Program-made: the position numbers and the translations under genes
The notes under the pieces: model-generated
The model's input: the letters and a program-made list of their open reading frames with translations, nothing else
Databases searched by the model: none
Told to the model about the DNA's origin: nothing
Assembly (NCBI GenBank): GCA_943736015.1
Contig: OX031073.1
Span: 26,439,210-26,503,209, forward strand
Reading direction: 5' to 3'
Length of the DNA stretch: 64,000 nucleotides
Source: Tridacna crocea
Lineage: Eukaryota; Mollusca; Bivalvia; Cardiida; Cardiidae
Part shown: positions 53,949 through 63,792 of the stretch, in pieces
Position numbering within the stretch: the stretch's first letter is position 1
Layout: each line of letters starts with the position of its first letter

Positions 53949-54022
53949 AGATGGAAATAGACTAGTGATTTAATTATTGGTAGAATGTTGTTGGAAATGG
54001 AGAAAAGCCTTGTAGCAATCAT

Positions 54023-54249
54023 TTAACCCTTTCCCAAACAAGCCCTGGTTTTTACGTGTCTGCAGTAAAAGTCTATTGAAAACACTGTGGGAAAAGGAGA
54101 AATTGCTCGTAACGAGCAATTTCTCCTTTTCCCATAGTGTTTTCTACCCTTTTTGAGAACTTGCTGCCATTTTCTAAAAATCTTAAATTGTCGTCTGCAA
54201 ACTCTTTCAGTTTGAAAGAGTCCAAATTTGTCATTTGGGAAAGGGTTAA
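54023..54249 (+). mobile_element. TTAA hairpin MITE, TTTCCC ends and GCTCG core
   Basis: TTAACCCTTTCCCAAACAAG to ATTTGGGAAAGGGTTAA. Core AAAGGAGAAATTGCTCGTAAC and complement. Nearest relative 55994-56222, inverted. Confidence 0.92.
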
Positions 54250-54388
54250 GCTGAATTCAATAGTATGTCTGCAGATGCTTTCAATATTTGATCAGGTAAA
54301 AAGTTAATCCTTCCAGCAGGGAATATGTAAAACTTGTGGACAACTGAAATTGCAATTCAGTAGTGTGAAACACAGATTGAATCCTATC

Positions 54389-54616
54389 TTAACCCATTAC
54401 CGCACAATCCCTTCTTTTGATAACCCTGAGAAAAAGCCTTTAGAAAACATTGTGGGAAAAGGAGATAATGCAGGTAACCAGCGTTATCTCCCTTTTCCAC
54501 AATGCTTTCTACCCTTCACAAGACAAATTTTAAATTTTCAGTCACTTTTTTTTGGTCATCTGCAAATGCTTTCAATTTGGACAAGTCTTAAATTTTGTGG
54601 TTAGGTAATGAGTTAA
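54389..54616 (+). mobile_element. TTAA hairpin MITE, full length
   Basis: TTAACCCATTACCGCACAAT to GTTAGGTAATGAGTTAA. Core GGAGATAATGCAGG...GTTATCTCC shows paired changes on both arms. Confidence 0.9.
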
Positions 54617-54639
54617 AGGTTCTTCTAAACAAGCAGAAG

Positions 54640-54700
54640 ATAAGGATCCAAGATCAGACTGCACATAGTGTGCAGTCTGATCTTCATCTATATTGTGTCC
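54640..54700. repeat. GATCAGACTGC hairpin
   Basis: GATCAGACTGCACATAGTGT and its complement around 54647-54685, as in 49026-49066 and 62068-62107. Confidence 0.7.
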
Positions 54701-55057
54701 GCAAAAGCCCCTGTTTTCACCTTATATGCGAAAGGATTTTCAAGTTATTACAAGAAATGATTCTTATTAGTGCAAATAGTAGAATCAAGTAACCTTTGAG
54801 ATAGTTAGAGTGAGGATGACTACTGTATTTGACATTTATAGTGATTTGTTGGTAGTGATTTTGTGGCAGTCAGTGACACAGGGTGATTCTAATTTCCTTT
54901 ACTCTATACAGACTACAGAGTCAGAGGTAATGAAAAATTGAAAGAATTTCAAGAACTCTTCTTGCACAGTTCAGGGAACATGATTTATGAATAATTCATG
55001 CCCTGTGCATGAACGAAAGGTTTTCTTACACAGGGTTAATAAAACTTAGGATAAGGT
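54700..55057. other. Unassigned sequence
   Basis: No gene or known repeat recognised. Confidence 0.35.
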
Positions 55058-55282
55058 TTAACCCTTTACTGCACAATCCCAGGTTTAAATGACCTTTGCA
55101 AATAAAATATTGTGGATAAAGGAGAAAAAGCTGGTAACCAGCATTTTCTTCTTTTTTTCCACAATGTTTGTTACTCTATGAAGGACAAATGCCAGCATTT
55201 GAATCACCATTAAAAATATTATGTCGTCTACAAATCCTTTGAATTTGGACCAGTCTAAAATTCTGTAGTTTGGTAAAGAATT
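55058..55282 (+). mobile_element. TTAA hairpin MITE
   Basis: TTAACCCTTTACTGCACAAT; worn core; arm B ends GTTTGGTAAAGAATT. Right TTAA lost at the junction with the next copy. Confidence 0.8.
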
Positions 55283-55494
55283 GTCACATGACAAAATTTC
55301 AAACTTTTCTAAATTGAAGGCATTTGAAGACAACAAAATAAACGTGAGTGAAAAGTTTGAAATTGTTTTTGGAGAAAACATTGTGGGAAAAGGAGAAAAT
55401 GCTGGTGGTAACCAGCATTTTTTCCTTTTCCCACAAGGTTTTCAGAAGGCTTCTTTCTCAGGGTTAGAAAAACCTAGGATTGTTTGGAGAACCT
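55283..55494 (-). mobile_element. TTAA hairpin MITE, seed of a tandem array
   Basis: Arm B (ACATGACAAAATTTCAAAC...) and complete core with a GGT insertion at its tip. Arm A ends GGATTGTTTGGAGAACCT where the tandem units begin. Confidence 0.8.
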
Positions 55495-55994
55495 AAGGAA
55501 GGGAGATAAAGGGTGAAAAATTTAAATATGTTTAGGGAAGGTTAGAAAACCTTGTGGGAAAAGGAGAAAATGCTGGTCACCAGCATTTTCTCCTTTTCCC
55601 ACAAGTTTTTCATAAGGCTTCTTTCTCAGGGTTAGAAAAACGCAGGATTGTTTGGAGAACCTAAGGAAGGGAGATAAAGGGTGAAAAATTTAGATATGTT
55701 TAGGGAAGGTAAGAAAACATTGCGGGAAAAGGAGAAAATCCTGGTGACCAGCATTTTCTCCTTTGCCCACAAGGTTTTCATAAGGCTTCTTTCTCAGGGT
55801 CAAGAAAACCTGGGATTGTTTGGAGGGTTAAGGAAGGGAGATAAAGGTTGAAAAATTTGAATTTGTTTTGGGAAGGTAAGAAAATATTGCGTGAAAAGGA
55901 GAAAATGCTGGTGATCAGTATTTTCTCCTTTTCCCACAAGGTTTTCAGAAGGCTTCTTTCTCAGGGTCAGGAAAACCTGGGATGTATGGAGAGT
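55495..55994 (-). repeat. Tandem array of MITE-containing 167-bp units
   Basis: Three units start AAGGAAGGGAGATAAAGG at 55495, 55663 and 55830. Each contains AAAAATTT, a MITE core palindrome, part of arm A and GGATTGTTTGGAG. The fourth start, AAGGAAGGGAGATAAAGG at 56221, lies beyond an inserted MITE. Confidence 0.88.
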
Positions 55995-56222
55995 TAACCC
56001 TTTCCCAAATGACAAATTTTGGACTCATCCAAAATGAAAGTGTTTGCAGACGACAATTTTAGAATTTTGAGAAAATGGCAGAAATTTCTCAAAAAGGGTA
56101 GAAAACACTGTGGAAAAAGGAGAAATTGCTCGTTACGAGCAATTTCTCCTTTTTCCACAGTGTTTTCAAAAGACTTTTACAGCAGACACGTAAAAACCAG
56201 GGCTTGTTTGGGAAAGGGTTAA
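55994..56222 (-). mobile_element. TTAA hairpin MITE, inserted in the tandem array
   Basis: TTAACCCTTTCCCAAATGAC to TTGTTTGGGAAAGGGTTAA with a GCTCG-type core. It splits the AAGGAAGGGAG array at GAGTTAA. Confidence 0.92.
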
Positions 56223-56443
56223 GGAAGGGAGATAAAGGGTGTTATAATGCCATTACTCACAGCATTAATATTACTGACTGAGGTGATTGTAATTAGTAAA
56301 TCACAGGCATAAACAGGAGATTGCAAGTGCCGGCATTGTAGAATGGGCTTGACGTGTTAATCCCTATTCCACAGGAACGTGTGTCATAATGACATGCTTT
56401 TATTAGGTCTTGAAGCCCATAACCCTTTGTAATTGGAAAGGAT

Positions 56444-56672
56444 TTAACCCTTTCCTAAACGACAAATTTTTGGACTTTACCAAATTGAAAACATTTGCAG
56501 ACGACAATTCAACTCTCGCTGAAAAGATGATTTCTGTCTATGATAAGGTAGAAAACATCGTGGGAAAAGGAGAAAATGCTGGTTACCAGCATTTTCTCCT
56601 TTTCCTACGATGTTTTCTGAAGGCTACTATTCTAGACCCGTAAAAACCAGTGATTGTTTGAGAAAGGGTTAA
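56444..56672 (-). mobile_element. TTAA hairpin MITE, TTTCC ends
   Basis: TTAACCCTTTCCTAAACGAC to TTGTTTGAGAAAGGGTTAA. Core of the common GCTGG type with paired change GTGGG.../CCTACGATG. Confidence 0.9.
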
Positions 56673-56825
56673 AAAAAGAACTATTGGAAAAAGAGCATTT
56701 TCACGTTTTCCTTGTATGTTTTCAAAGCAGAGTAATGGTAACAGAGACTCGAGGAAAACTTGGATAGGTGCACTGTCCGATATAACTGAAATAATGTTGA
56801 AAATAGCGTTAAACACCATATGATC

Positions 56826-57033
56826 AATCAAACCCAACTTTTAGCAACCCCAAGAGGCTTTTTGAAAATATTGTTGGAAAAGGAAAAATGCTGGTAAACA
56901 GCATTTTTTCTTTTCCAACAATATTTTCTACCCACCCAAACAAAATTTCAATTTTGAGCAGCATTAATTTTGTCATCTGCAAATGTTTTCGATTTGGACA
57001 AGTCCAAAATTATGTCCTTTGATAAAGGGTTAA
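56826..57033 (+). mobile_element. TTAA hairpin MITE, 5' end eroded
   Basis: Arm A (AACCCAACTTTTAGCAACCCC), core with paired TTGTTGGAAAAGG/CCAACAATA changes, arm B ending TGATAAAGGGTTAA. Confidence 0.8.
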
Positions 57034-57074
57034 ACCCTCTTTTGCCAGTGCCAGGCTCATGGGAGTTACCCCAT

Positions 57075-57182
57075 ACCAAACAACAAGGTATTATACTGGT
57101 CCAAAAATGTTACCAGCATTTTCTCCGTGTACCACAATGTATTCAGAAGCGTTTGGAATTGCTAAACTGCACCACACAATCC
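57075..57182 (-). mobile_element. TTAA MITE fragment
   Basis: ACCAAACAACAAGGTATTATACTGGTCC joined to GTTACCAGCATTTTCTCCG and a short arm A ending CACCACACAATCCC. Confidence 0.55.
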
Positions 57183-57186
57183 CAAA

Positions 57187-57415
57187 GTAATCCTTTCCCA
57201 AACAATCCCTGTTTTTTTTTACCCTGAGATAAAAGTCTTTTGAAAACATTATTGGAAAAGGAGAAAATGCTGGTAACCAGCATTTTCTCCTTTTTCCTCA
57301 ATGTTTTCTACCCTGCTAGAAACGAATTTCAATTTTTGAGACACTTTTATTTTGTCATCTGTAACTGCTTTCAATTTGGACCAGTCTAAAATTTTGTCGT
57401 TTGGTAAAGAGTTAA
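57187..57415 (+). mobile_element. TTAA hairpin MITE, full length
   Basis: TAATCCTTTCCCAAACAATC to GTTTGGTAAAGAGTTAA, core complete. Shares its right TTAA with the next copy. Confidence 0.88.
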
Positions 57416-57601
57416 ACCAACCCTAAAAAGAAAGCTTTTAAAAATGTGGGAGAAGGAGAAAATGCTGGTAACCAGCATGTTTCATTGCCCACAATGTTTT
57501 CTTTTCTTTTGGAGATAAACCCCATTACTGGTGCCACATTTACTTTGAAAATGCTCCCAATTTGGATCTGTCTATAATTTTGCACTGTGGTAAAGGGTTA
57601 A
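57412..57601 (+). mobile_element. TTAA hairpin MITE, 5' arm shortened
   Basis: Begins TTAAACCAACCCTAAAAAG without the ACCACACAAT part; core left arm intact, right arm damaged; ends CTGTGGTAAAGGGTTAA. Confidence 0.8.
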
Positions 57602-58088
57602 ATGGTTAGGTGTTAAGAATTTCTTCAAATTGCCTTCCTGTTTAGCTCCATCATGCAGCTGCAGCAGACATCAGCAATCAGCAAACATTGTGACAGATTG
57701 ATGAATTATTTCATTAATGCTTGTGGTTAATGAAAAAAAGGATATATTTAGACGGACACAGACACTGTACTTCATTATATTCCTTTCACACTAAACTGGC
57801 TCTCATTCTGTTCCGAAACTTTTTCCGAAACTGTGACATAAACTATGTTCAGACCGAGCATTACCTTTTACAATCTGTTTACGAACTCAAGGGACGAGTT
57901 ACGACAGGAACGTGCTGCTGAACTTTGAGCCTGCTGAAAATTTCTTGCACTCTATTCCGACCTGTAATTAACAGCAGCTTCAGGCATTGTCAGGCCAAAA
58001 GTATATGTTCTACCCCGACTGCAACCCATTTTCAGATCATGTTAGGAAGGGGCAAGACGTTTTAAGATCTAGTTTGGTGTGACAGGGG
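57602..58088. other. Unassigned sequence
   Basis: No gene, MITE or hairpin recognised. Confidence 0.35.
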
Positions 58089-58318
58089 CTAAACCCTTTA
58101 CTCCATAGATACTCATTTTTACGCATTGCTTGTAGGAGCCTTTGGAAAACATTGTGGCAAAAGGTGAAATTGCTCGTGACGAGCAATTTCACCTTTTGTC
58201 ACTATGTTTTCCATACTATCAAAAGGTGTCGTATACACATAAAAAACAGCTTCATCCTTGCTGTTATTGAGGGTGAATTAGAGATACCATAGAAATGCCT
58301 TATGGGGTAAAGAGTTAA
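58089..58318 (+). mobile_element. TTAA hairpin MITE, GCTCG variant
   Basis: TAAACCCTTTACTCCATAGA to CTTATGGGGTAAAGAGTTAA. Reverse-oriented partner of 49572-49796, with core GTGGCAAAAGGTGAAATTGC. Shares its right TTAA with the next copy. Confidence 0.87.
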
Positions 58319-60220
58319 TAACCCATTGCCACAGAATCACTACTTTAACGACCCTGAGAAAGAAGTCTTTAGAAAACATTGTGGTAAAATTAGAAAATGC
58401 TGGCAACCAGCATTGTCTCCTTTTTATACGCCCGTCGAAGACGGGACGTTTTATGGGATCACCCGTGCCGGGGGGCTGGCGGGCGGGTGGGCGAGTGGCG
58501 TCCAGTTCTTTGTCCGGAGCATATCTCCAAAACTATTTTAGCTAGGGTTATGAAATTTCTTGGGTGGATAGATCTCATCTAGGGGGAGTGCAGTGTGCAG
58601 GAATCATAACTCTTGCTTGCTTAATTTTTGAGTTATTGCCCTTTGTGTTTTTTCGTACTTGAATTTTGTCCGGAACATATCTCCAAAAGTATACTAGCTA
58701 GCGTTATGAAATTTCATGGGTGGATAGATCTCACCAAGGGGGAGTGCAGTCGACAGGAACCATAACTCTTGGTTGCTTAGTTTTAGAGTTATTGCCCTTT
58801 GTTGTTTTTCATACTTGAATTTTGTCCAGAGCATATTTCCAAAATTCTACTAGCTAGGGTTACGAAATTTCATGGGTGGATAGATCTCACCAAGGGGGAG
58901 TGCAGTGCGCAGGAATCATAACTCTTGCTTGCTTAATTTTTGAATTATTGCCCTTTGTTTTTTTTTTCGTACTTGAATTTTGTCTGGAGCATATCTCCAA
59001 AAGTATACTAGCTAGGGTTATGAAATTTCATGGGTGGATAGATCTCACCAAGGGGGAGTGCATTGCATGGAAACCATAACTCTTGGTTGCTTAGTTTTAG
59101 AGTTATTGCCCTTTGTTGTTTTTCATACTTGAATTTTGTCCGGAGCATATCTCCAAAATTATACTAGCTAGGGTTATAAAATTACATGGGTGGATAGATC
59201 TCATCAAGGGGGAGTGCAGTGCGCAGGAACCATAACTTTTGCTTGCTTAATTTTTTCTCACCGAGGGGTAGTGCAGTACACAGGAACCAAACTCTTGCTT
59301 TCTTAATTTTTGAGTTATGGCCCTTTCTTGTTTTTCATACTTGAATTTTGTCCGTTGCATATCTCGAAAATTTTTGAGTTATTGCCCTTTCTTTTTGTTT
59401 TTCATACTTGAATTTTGTCTGTAGCATATCTCCAAAACTTTATTAGCTAGGGTTATGAAATTTCATGGATAGATAGATCTCACCGAGGGGTAGTGCAGTG
59501 CACAGGAACCAAACTCTTGCTTTCTTAATTTTTGAGTTATGGCTCTTTCTTGTTTTTCATACTTGAATTTTGTCCGTTGCATATCTCGAAAACTATACTA
59601 GCTAGGGTTATAAAATTTCATGGGTAGATAGATCTCAACAAGGGAGAGTGCAGTGCACAGGAATCATAACTCTTGCTTGCTTAATTTTTGAGTTATTGCC
59701 CTTTGTCATTTTTATACTTGAATTTTGTCCGGTGAATATCTCCAAAACTATACTAGCTAGGGTTATGAAATTTCATGGGTGGATAGATCTCATCAAGGGG
59801 GAGTGCAGTGCACAAGAATCATAACTCTTGCTTTCTTAATTTTTGAGTTAGTGCCCTTTGTTGTTTTTCATACTTGAATTTTGTCTTGAGCATATCTCCA
59901 AAACTATACTAGCTAGGGTTATGAAATTTCATGGGTGGATAGATCTCATCAAGGGGGCAGGAATCATAACTCTTGTTTGTTTAATTTTTGAGTTAGTGGC
60001 CTTTGTTGTTTTTCATACTTGAATTTTATCTGGTGCCTGCCCCAGCTTTACAACTTGGGGTAAGACGGGCGTATCTTGCGACAATCTGCCGCCCTTGTTA
60101 CACAATATTTTCTACCCTTCACCAAACAAATTGCAAAATTTCAGTCTGCACTTTTATTTTGTTGTCTGCGAAAGCTTTCGATTTGAACAAACTTATATTT
60201 GTCGTTTGGTATTGAGTTAA
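58315..60220 (+). mobile_element. TTAA hairpin MITE split by a Helentron-like element
   Basis: Left part 58315-58424 (TTAATAACCCATTGCCACAG...CATTGTCTCCTTTT); right part 60099-60220 (CACAATATTTTCTACCC...GTTTGGTATTGAGTTAA). The break falls inside the core palindrome. Confidence 0.88.
58425..60098 (+). mobile_element. Helentron/pearl-like element, 157-bp core
   Basis: Starts TATACGCCCGTCGAAGACGG. About ten tandem units share GAATTTTGTCCGGAGCATAT, CTAGCTAGGGTTATGAAATT, GGGGGAGTGCAGTG and GAGTTATTGCCCTTTG phrases, with period near 157 bp at the clearest places (58511, 58667, 58824, 58979, 59137). Ends GACGGGCGTAT (60064-60074), complementary to the left end, then GCCGCCCTTGT. Inserted without visible target duplication, as expected for Helitron-type transposition. 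Confidence 0.78.
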
Positions 60221-60552
60221 CCCATTACCACACAATCCCTACTTTTGATGCCCCTGAGAAAGAAGCCTTTTGAAAACACTATGGGGAAAAAGGAGAAAAT
60301 GCTGGTAACCAGCATCTTCTCCTTTTCCCACAGTGTTTTCTAGCCTTCCCAAAACAAATTTGTAATTTTTTAGTCACCTTGATTTTGTCGTCTGCAAATG
60401 CAAATGCTGGATCTATTATGTATGATCCTTGATTTACCCAGATATAATAAAGTGTCATTTCAGGTTTTTATTCACATCTAATTTGTTGTCTGCAAAATTA
60501 TTGCTTTGAATTTGGACACGTTAAAAATTTTGTCAGTTGCTAAAAAGTTAAA
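60217..60552 (+). mobile_element. TTAA hairpin MITE with an internal gap
   Basis: Arm A and core at 60217-60408 are good. About 60 bp of other sequence (GCTGGATCTATTATGTATG...) follows, then arm B resumes at 60471 and ends GCTAAAAAGTTAA at 60552. Confidence 0.75.
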
Positions 60553-60746
60553 TAAAGAATGGTTACTGGAAAGGTTGGTGTATAGGGTTGGAGAATTATG
60601 AATTATGAAGAAGGGAATTGGAATTAATGACTATGTGTAATCAACCTGAATTGCTGACAGTGACTTTGACATTTTCTTCGTCTCTATTGCTATTCAGGTA
60701 TGCCTGTGGATGCCATCATTAGCATGCATTATGACACCTTGATATA

Positions 60747-60963
60747 TTAACCCATTACCACACAATCCCTACTTCTGACAATCCTGAGAGAGAAGCCTTT
60801 AGAAAACATTGTGGGAAAAGGAGAAAATGCTGGCATTTTCTCCTTTTCCCACAATGTTTTCTACCTTTTACAAAACAAATTTCAAATTTTCAGTCACTTT
60901 TATTTTGTCATCTGCAAATGCTTTCGATTTGGACAAGCCTAAAATATTGTCAAATGGTAATAT
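60747..60963 (+). mobile_element. TTAA hairpin MITE, loop deleted
   Basis: TTAACCCATTACCACACAAT to CAAATGGTAATA. The core lacks the GTAACCA tip, so the arms meet at ATGCTGGCAT. Confidence 0.85.
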
Positions 60964-61037
60964 GTTTATCCATACTTTCCACAAATTAGGACTTAACGAT
61001 TTACCCCATACAGCCTGTTTTAGAGTCATGTAGATAT

Positions 61038-61268
61038 TTAACCCTTTACCACACAATCCAGAGTTTAAAGGACCCTGAAGAAGAAAGCTTTTAAAAAAAA
61101 TTGTGGGAAAAGAAGAAAATGCTGATGACCAGCATTTACTTCTTTTCCCACAATGTTTTTTACCCTTCACAAAACATTAATTTCAAACTTACTTTCTTTT
61201 TCATTGCATAGCCTGTAAATGCTTTCAATTTGAACCAGTCTAAAATTTTGTCATTTGGTATTGAGTTA
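61038..61268 (+). mobile_element. TTAA hairpin MITE, full length
   Basis: TTAACCCTTTACCACACAAT to TTTGGTATTGAGTTAA. Core AGAAGAAAATGCTGATGACC and complement. Confidence 0.9.
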
Positions 61269-61457
61269 AGTAATATTAAGGTATAAGGAAGATTTATTAC
61301 TTGTATACTTGTATTTACAAATTGGTCCATTTCCTTAATATTTTAGAAAAGGTCAGTAAAAGATTTTTTTCCTGTTCAAATTTTTCTGGTTTATATTAGT
61401 CATTTGTACTTGTTTTTGAATGGCTTAGATTTAGTCTGTTTAGGAATGGGTTAAGTG

Positions 61458-61698
61458 TTAACCCTAATCTACACATTCAGGAGTTATAACAACCCTTAGA
61501 AAGCCTCAAGGCCTTTAAAAATTTAAAAAAATTATGGGAAAAGGAGAAATTTATGGCAAACAGCATTTTCTCCTTATCCTACTATGTTTTCTACCCATCC
61601 AAAGGCAAATCGCATCATTTAAAAAAAAAACAAACTAAATTTGTCATCTGCAAAATGCATGCAATTGGACACACTAAACTTTAACGATTTTTGGTTAA
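61458..61698 (+). mobile_element. TTAA hairpin MITE, diverged
   Basis: TTAACCCTAATCTACACATT to TTTTTGGTTAA. Core GGGAAAAGGAGAAATTTATGG with incomplete complement. A further arm-A scrap follows at 61701-61742. Confidence 0.75.
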
Positions 61699-61742
61699 GA
61701 CTAAATGATCCCAAGGAAAAAGGCTTTTGAAAAGTGTTCTGC

Positions 61743-62003
61743 CAAAGTCCCTTTCAGGTTTCCTGGAGTAGTTTTAAGTGCTTTTATGTCACATATTTTA
61801 AAAGAATTTCTGAAGTTTTTCTGTACAGGTAAATTGTACAATAATCCACCCTCTAAATAGTCCTTAGCAGAACATCCCAGAAATAATGGTTACTATCACA
61901 GGTAGCTGGGAATACAGAATTTTCTAGAAAAGCACATAATTATTAACTTTTTTCTCCTGAATAACTAAAAAGGAGTTTTCAATTCAATTGTAAAACCCAA
62001 CAG
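61743..62003. other. Unassigned sequence
   Basis: No gene or known repeat recognised. Confidence 0.35.
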
Positions 62004-62155
62004 TTAACAATTTTAAAATTTTATTTTGTCGAATAATTCTGGCCTTATTAGATAAGTGCAGATCCAAGATCAGACTGCACATTCTTTGCAGTCTGATCTT
62101 GATCTACACTGTTCACATAATGTCGGTGAGTTGCCCATAGCAACCAAAGGGTTAA
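62004..62155. mobile_element. TTAA MITE, GATCAGACTGC hairpin family
   Basis: Hairpin AGATCAGACTGCACATT...GCAGTCTGATCTTGATCT at 62068-62107 and right end AGCAACCAAAGGGTTAA as in 48904-49114. The left end is a TTAACAATTTT of uncertain homology. Shares TTAA with the next copy. Confidence 0.6.
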
Positions 62156-62380
62156 CTCTTAACCAAACGACAAAATTTTAGACTTGTCCAAATTGAAAGC
62201 ACTTGCAGACAACAACATAAAAGTAACTGAAAAAATTAAATTTGTGTCCATTAGGTTAGAAAACATTGTGGGAAAAGGAGAAAATGCTGGTTACCAGCAT
62301 TTTCTCCTTTTCCCACAATGTTTTCTAAAGGCTTCTTTCTCAGGGGCCTCAAAAGTAGGGATTGTGTGGTAATGGGTTAA
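62152..62380 (-). mobile_element. TTAA hairpin MITE, full length
   Basis: TTAACTCTTAACCAAACGAC to GTGTGGTAATGGGTTAA, with a perfect core at about 62256-62325. Confidence 0.93.
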
Positions 62381-62627
62381 TGGAGTCATATCTATGACTG
62401 ATGCATGTTGACTTGCCAAGTGTGGGCTGGGTGATACAGGGAGTGACTTTATCTGCATGATGGTGTCAATTCATAGTTTTATTCTGATTGCTTTTAACTG
62501 TGTGGGTCGGTCCTTCATTCATCCCATGAAAATAGCAGTTCATGCAATAATCATTGATCGTATGGTGTTTAAACACTATTTTCAACATTATGTCTTTTCT
62601 TATTGTGGCAGTCAGTGCACCTTTACC

Positions 62628-62856
62628 TTAATTCTTTACCACACAATCTGGACTTTTAATGATCCTAAGATAGAAACCTTTTAAAAACATTGTGGGAAAA
62701 GGAGAAAATACTGGGAAACCATATTTTCTCCTTTTCAGACAATGTTTTCTACCTTCCCTAATAGAAAAATCAGTTTTTGATTCATATTTATTTTGTTGTC
62801 TCCATATGCTTTCAATTTGGAGTATTCCAAAATTTTATAGTTTGGTAAAAAGTTAA
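62628..62856 (+). mobile_element. TTAA hairpin MITE, full length
   Basis: TTAATTCTTTACCACACAAT to GTTTGGTAAAAAGTTAA. Core has small changes (ATACTGGGAAACCATATTT). Shares TTAA with the next copy. Confidence 0.88.
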
Positions 62857-63064
62857 AAATTTTAGACTGGTCCAAATTGAAAGCACTTGCAGACAACAAA
62901 ATAAACACGACTCAAAAATTGAAATTTGTTTCCAGAAGGGAAGTAAACATTGTGGGAAAAGGAGAAAATGCTGGTTACCAGCATTTTCTCCTTTTCTCAC
63001 AATGTTTTCAGAAGGGTTCTTGCCTAGCGTCGTTAAAAGTCAGGATTGTGTGGTAAAGGGTTAA
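62853..63064 (-). mobile_element. TTAA hairpin MITE missing its left end
   Basis: TTAA is followed directly by AAATTTTAGACTGGTCC, so the first ~16 bases of arm B are lost. Core complete; ends GTGTGGTAAAGGGTTAA. Confidence 0.85.
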
Positions 63065-63343
63065 AAGTAACTTTCACAAAGAGTTTCTATTAACCAGTGT
63101 GCTTTGCACGATACTCTTTCCAAGTCACTGGCTGCTTTTCAACCTAACCAATGTCGTTAACAGTGATCAGAGGTGAGAGAAGTGTGTTCAGGGTATGTTC
63201 TGTGAGGTCTGATCTTGATCTTTGCTTTCTTCATAAGTACATGTTTATGTTTCCCTCGCATACAGTGGTGCTCCAGGAGAAGAAACTCCAGGAAAGCAAG
63301 GATAGAGGCTAACCCAGATCGATAGTTTTTCCCCCAAAATTCA
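63065..63343. repeat. Dispersed repeat, CCAAGTCACTGGCTGC copy
   Basis: GCACGATACTCTTTCCAAGTC and GTTAACAGTGATCAGAGGTG recall 50220-50480. The remainder is unassigned. Confidence 0.45.
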
Positions 63344-63573
63344 TTAACTCATTACCACACGAGAAAATTTTGGACTGGTCCAAATTGAAAGCATTTGCAG
63401 ACGACAAAAAAAAAGGTGACTGAAAAATAGAAACTTGTTCTGGAAAGGCTAGAAAACACTGTGGGAAAAGGGGAAAATGCTGGTTACCAGCATTTTCTCC
63501 TTTTCCCACAGTGTTTTCAAAAGGCTTCTTTCTCAGGGGCGTCAAAAGTAGGGATTGAGTGGTAATGGGTTAA
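63344..63573 (-). mobile_element. TTAA hairpin MITE, full length
   Basis: TTAACTCATTACCACACGAG to GAGTGGTAATGGGTTAA, nearly identical to 33161-33389. Core GAAAACACTGTGGGAAAAGG complete. Confidence 0.93.
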
Positions 63574-63581
63574 GCTCCCTT

Positions 63582-63792
63582 TTAACGCTTTCCCAAACGA
63601 CAAACTTTTGGACTCGACCAAATTGAAAGCATTTGCAGACGACAATTCAGCTCTTGCTGAAAAGTTGGTTTTTGTCTGTGATAGGGTAGAAAACATTGTG
63701 GGAAACCAGCATTTTCTCCTTTTCCCACAATGTTTTCTAAAGGCTACTATTCCAGACCCGTAAAAACCAGGGATTGTTTGGGAAAGGGTTAA
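63582..63792 (-). mobile_element. TTAA hairpin MITE, half core
   Basis: TTAACGCTTTCCCAAACGAC to TTGTTTGGGAAAGGGTTAA. Left core arm deleted after CATTGTGGGAAA; close to 56444-56672 otherwise. Confidence 0.9.
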
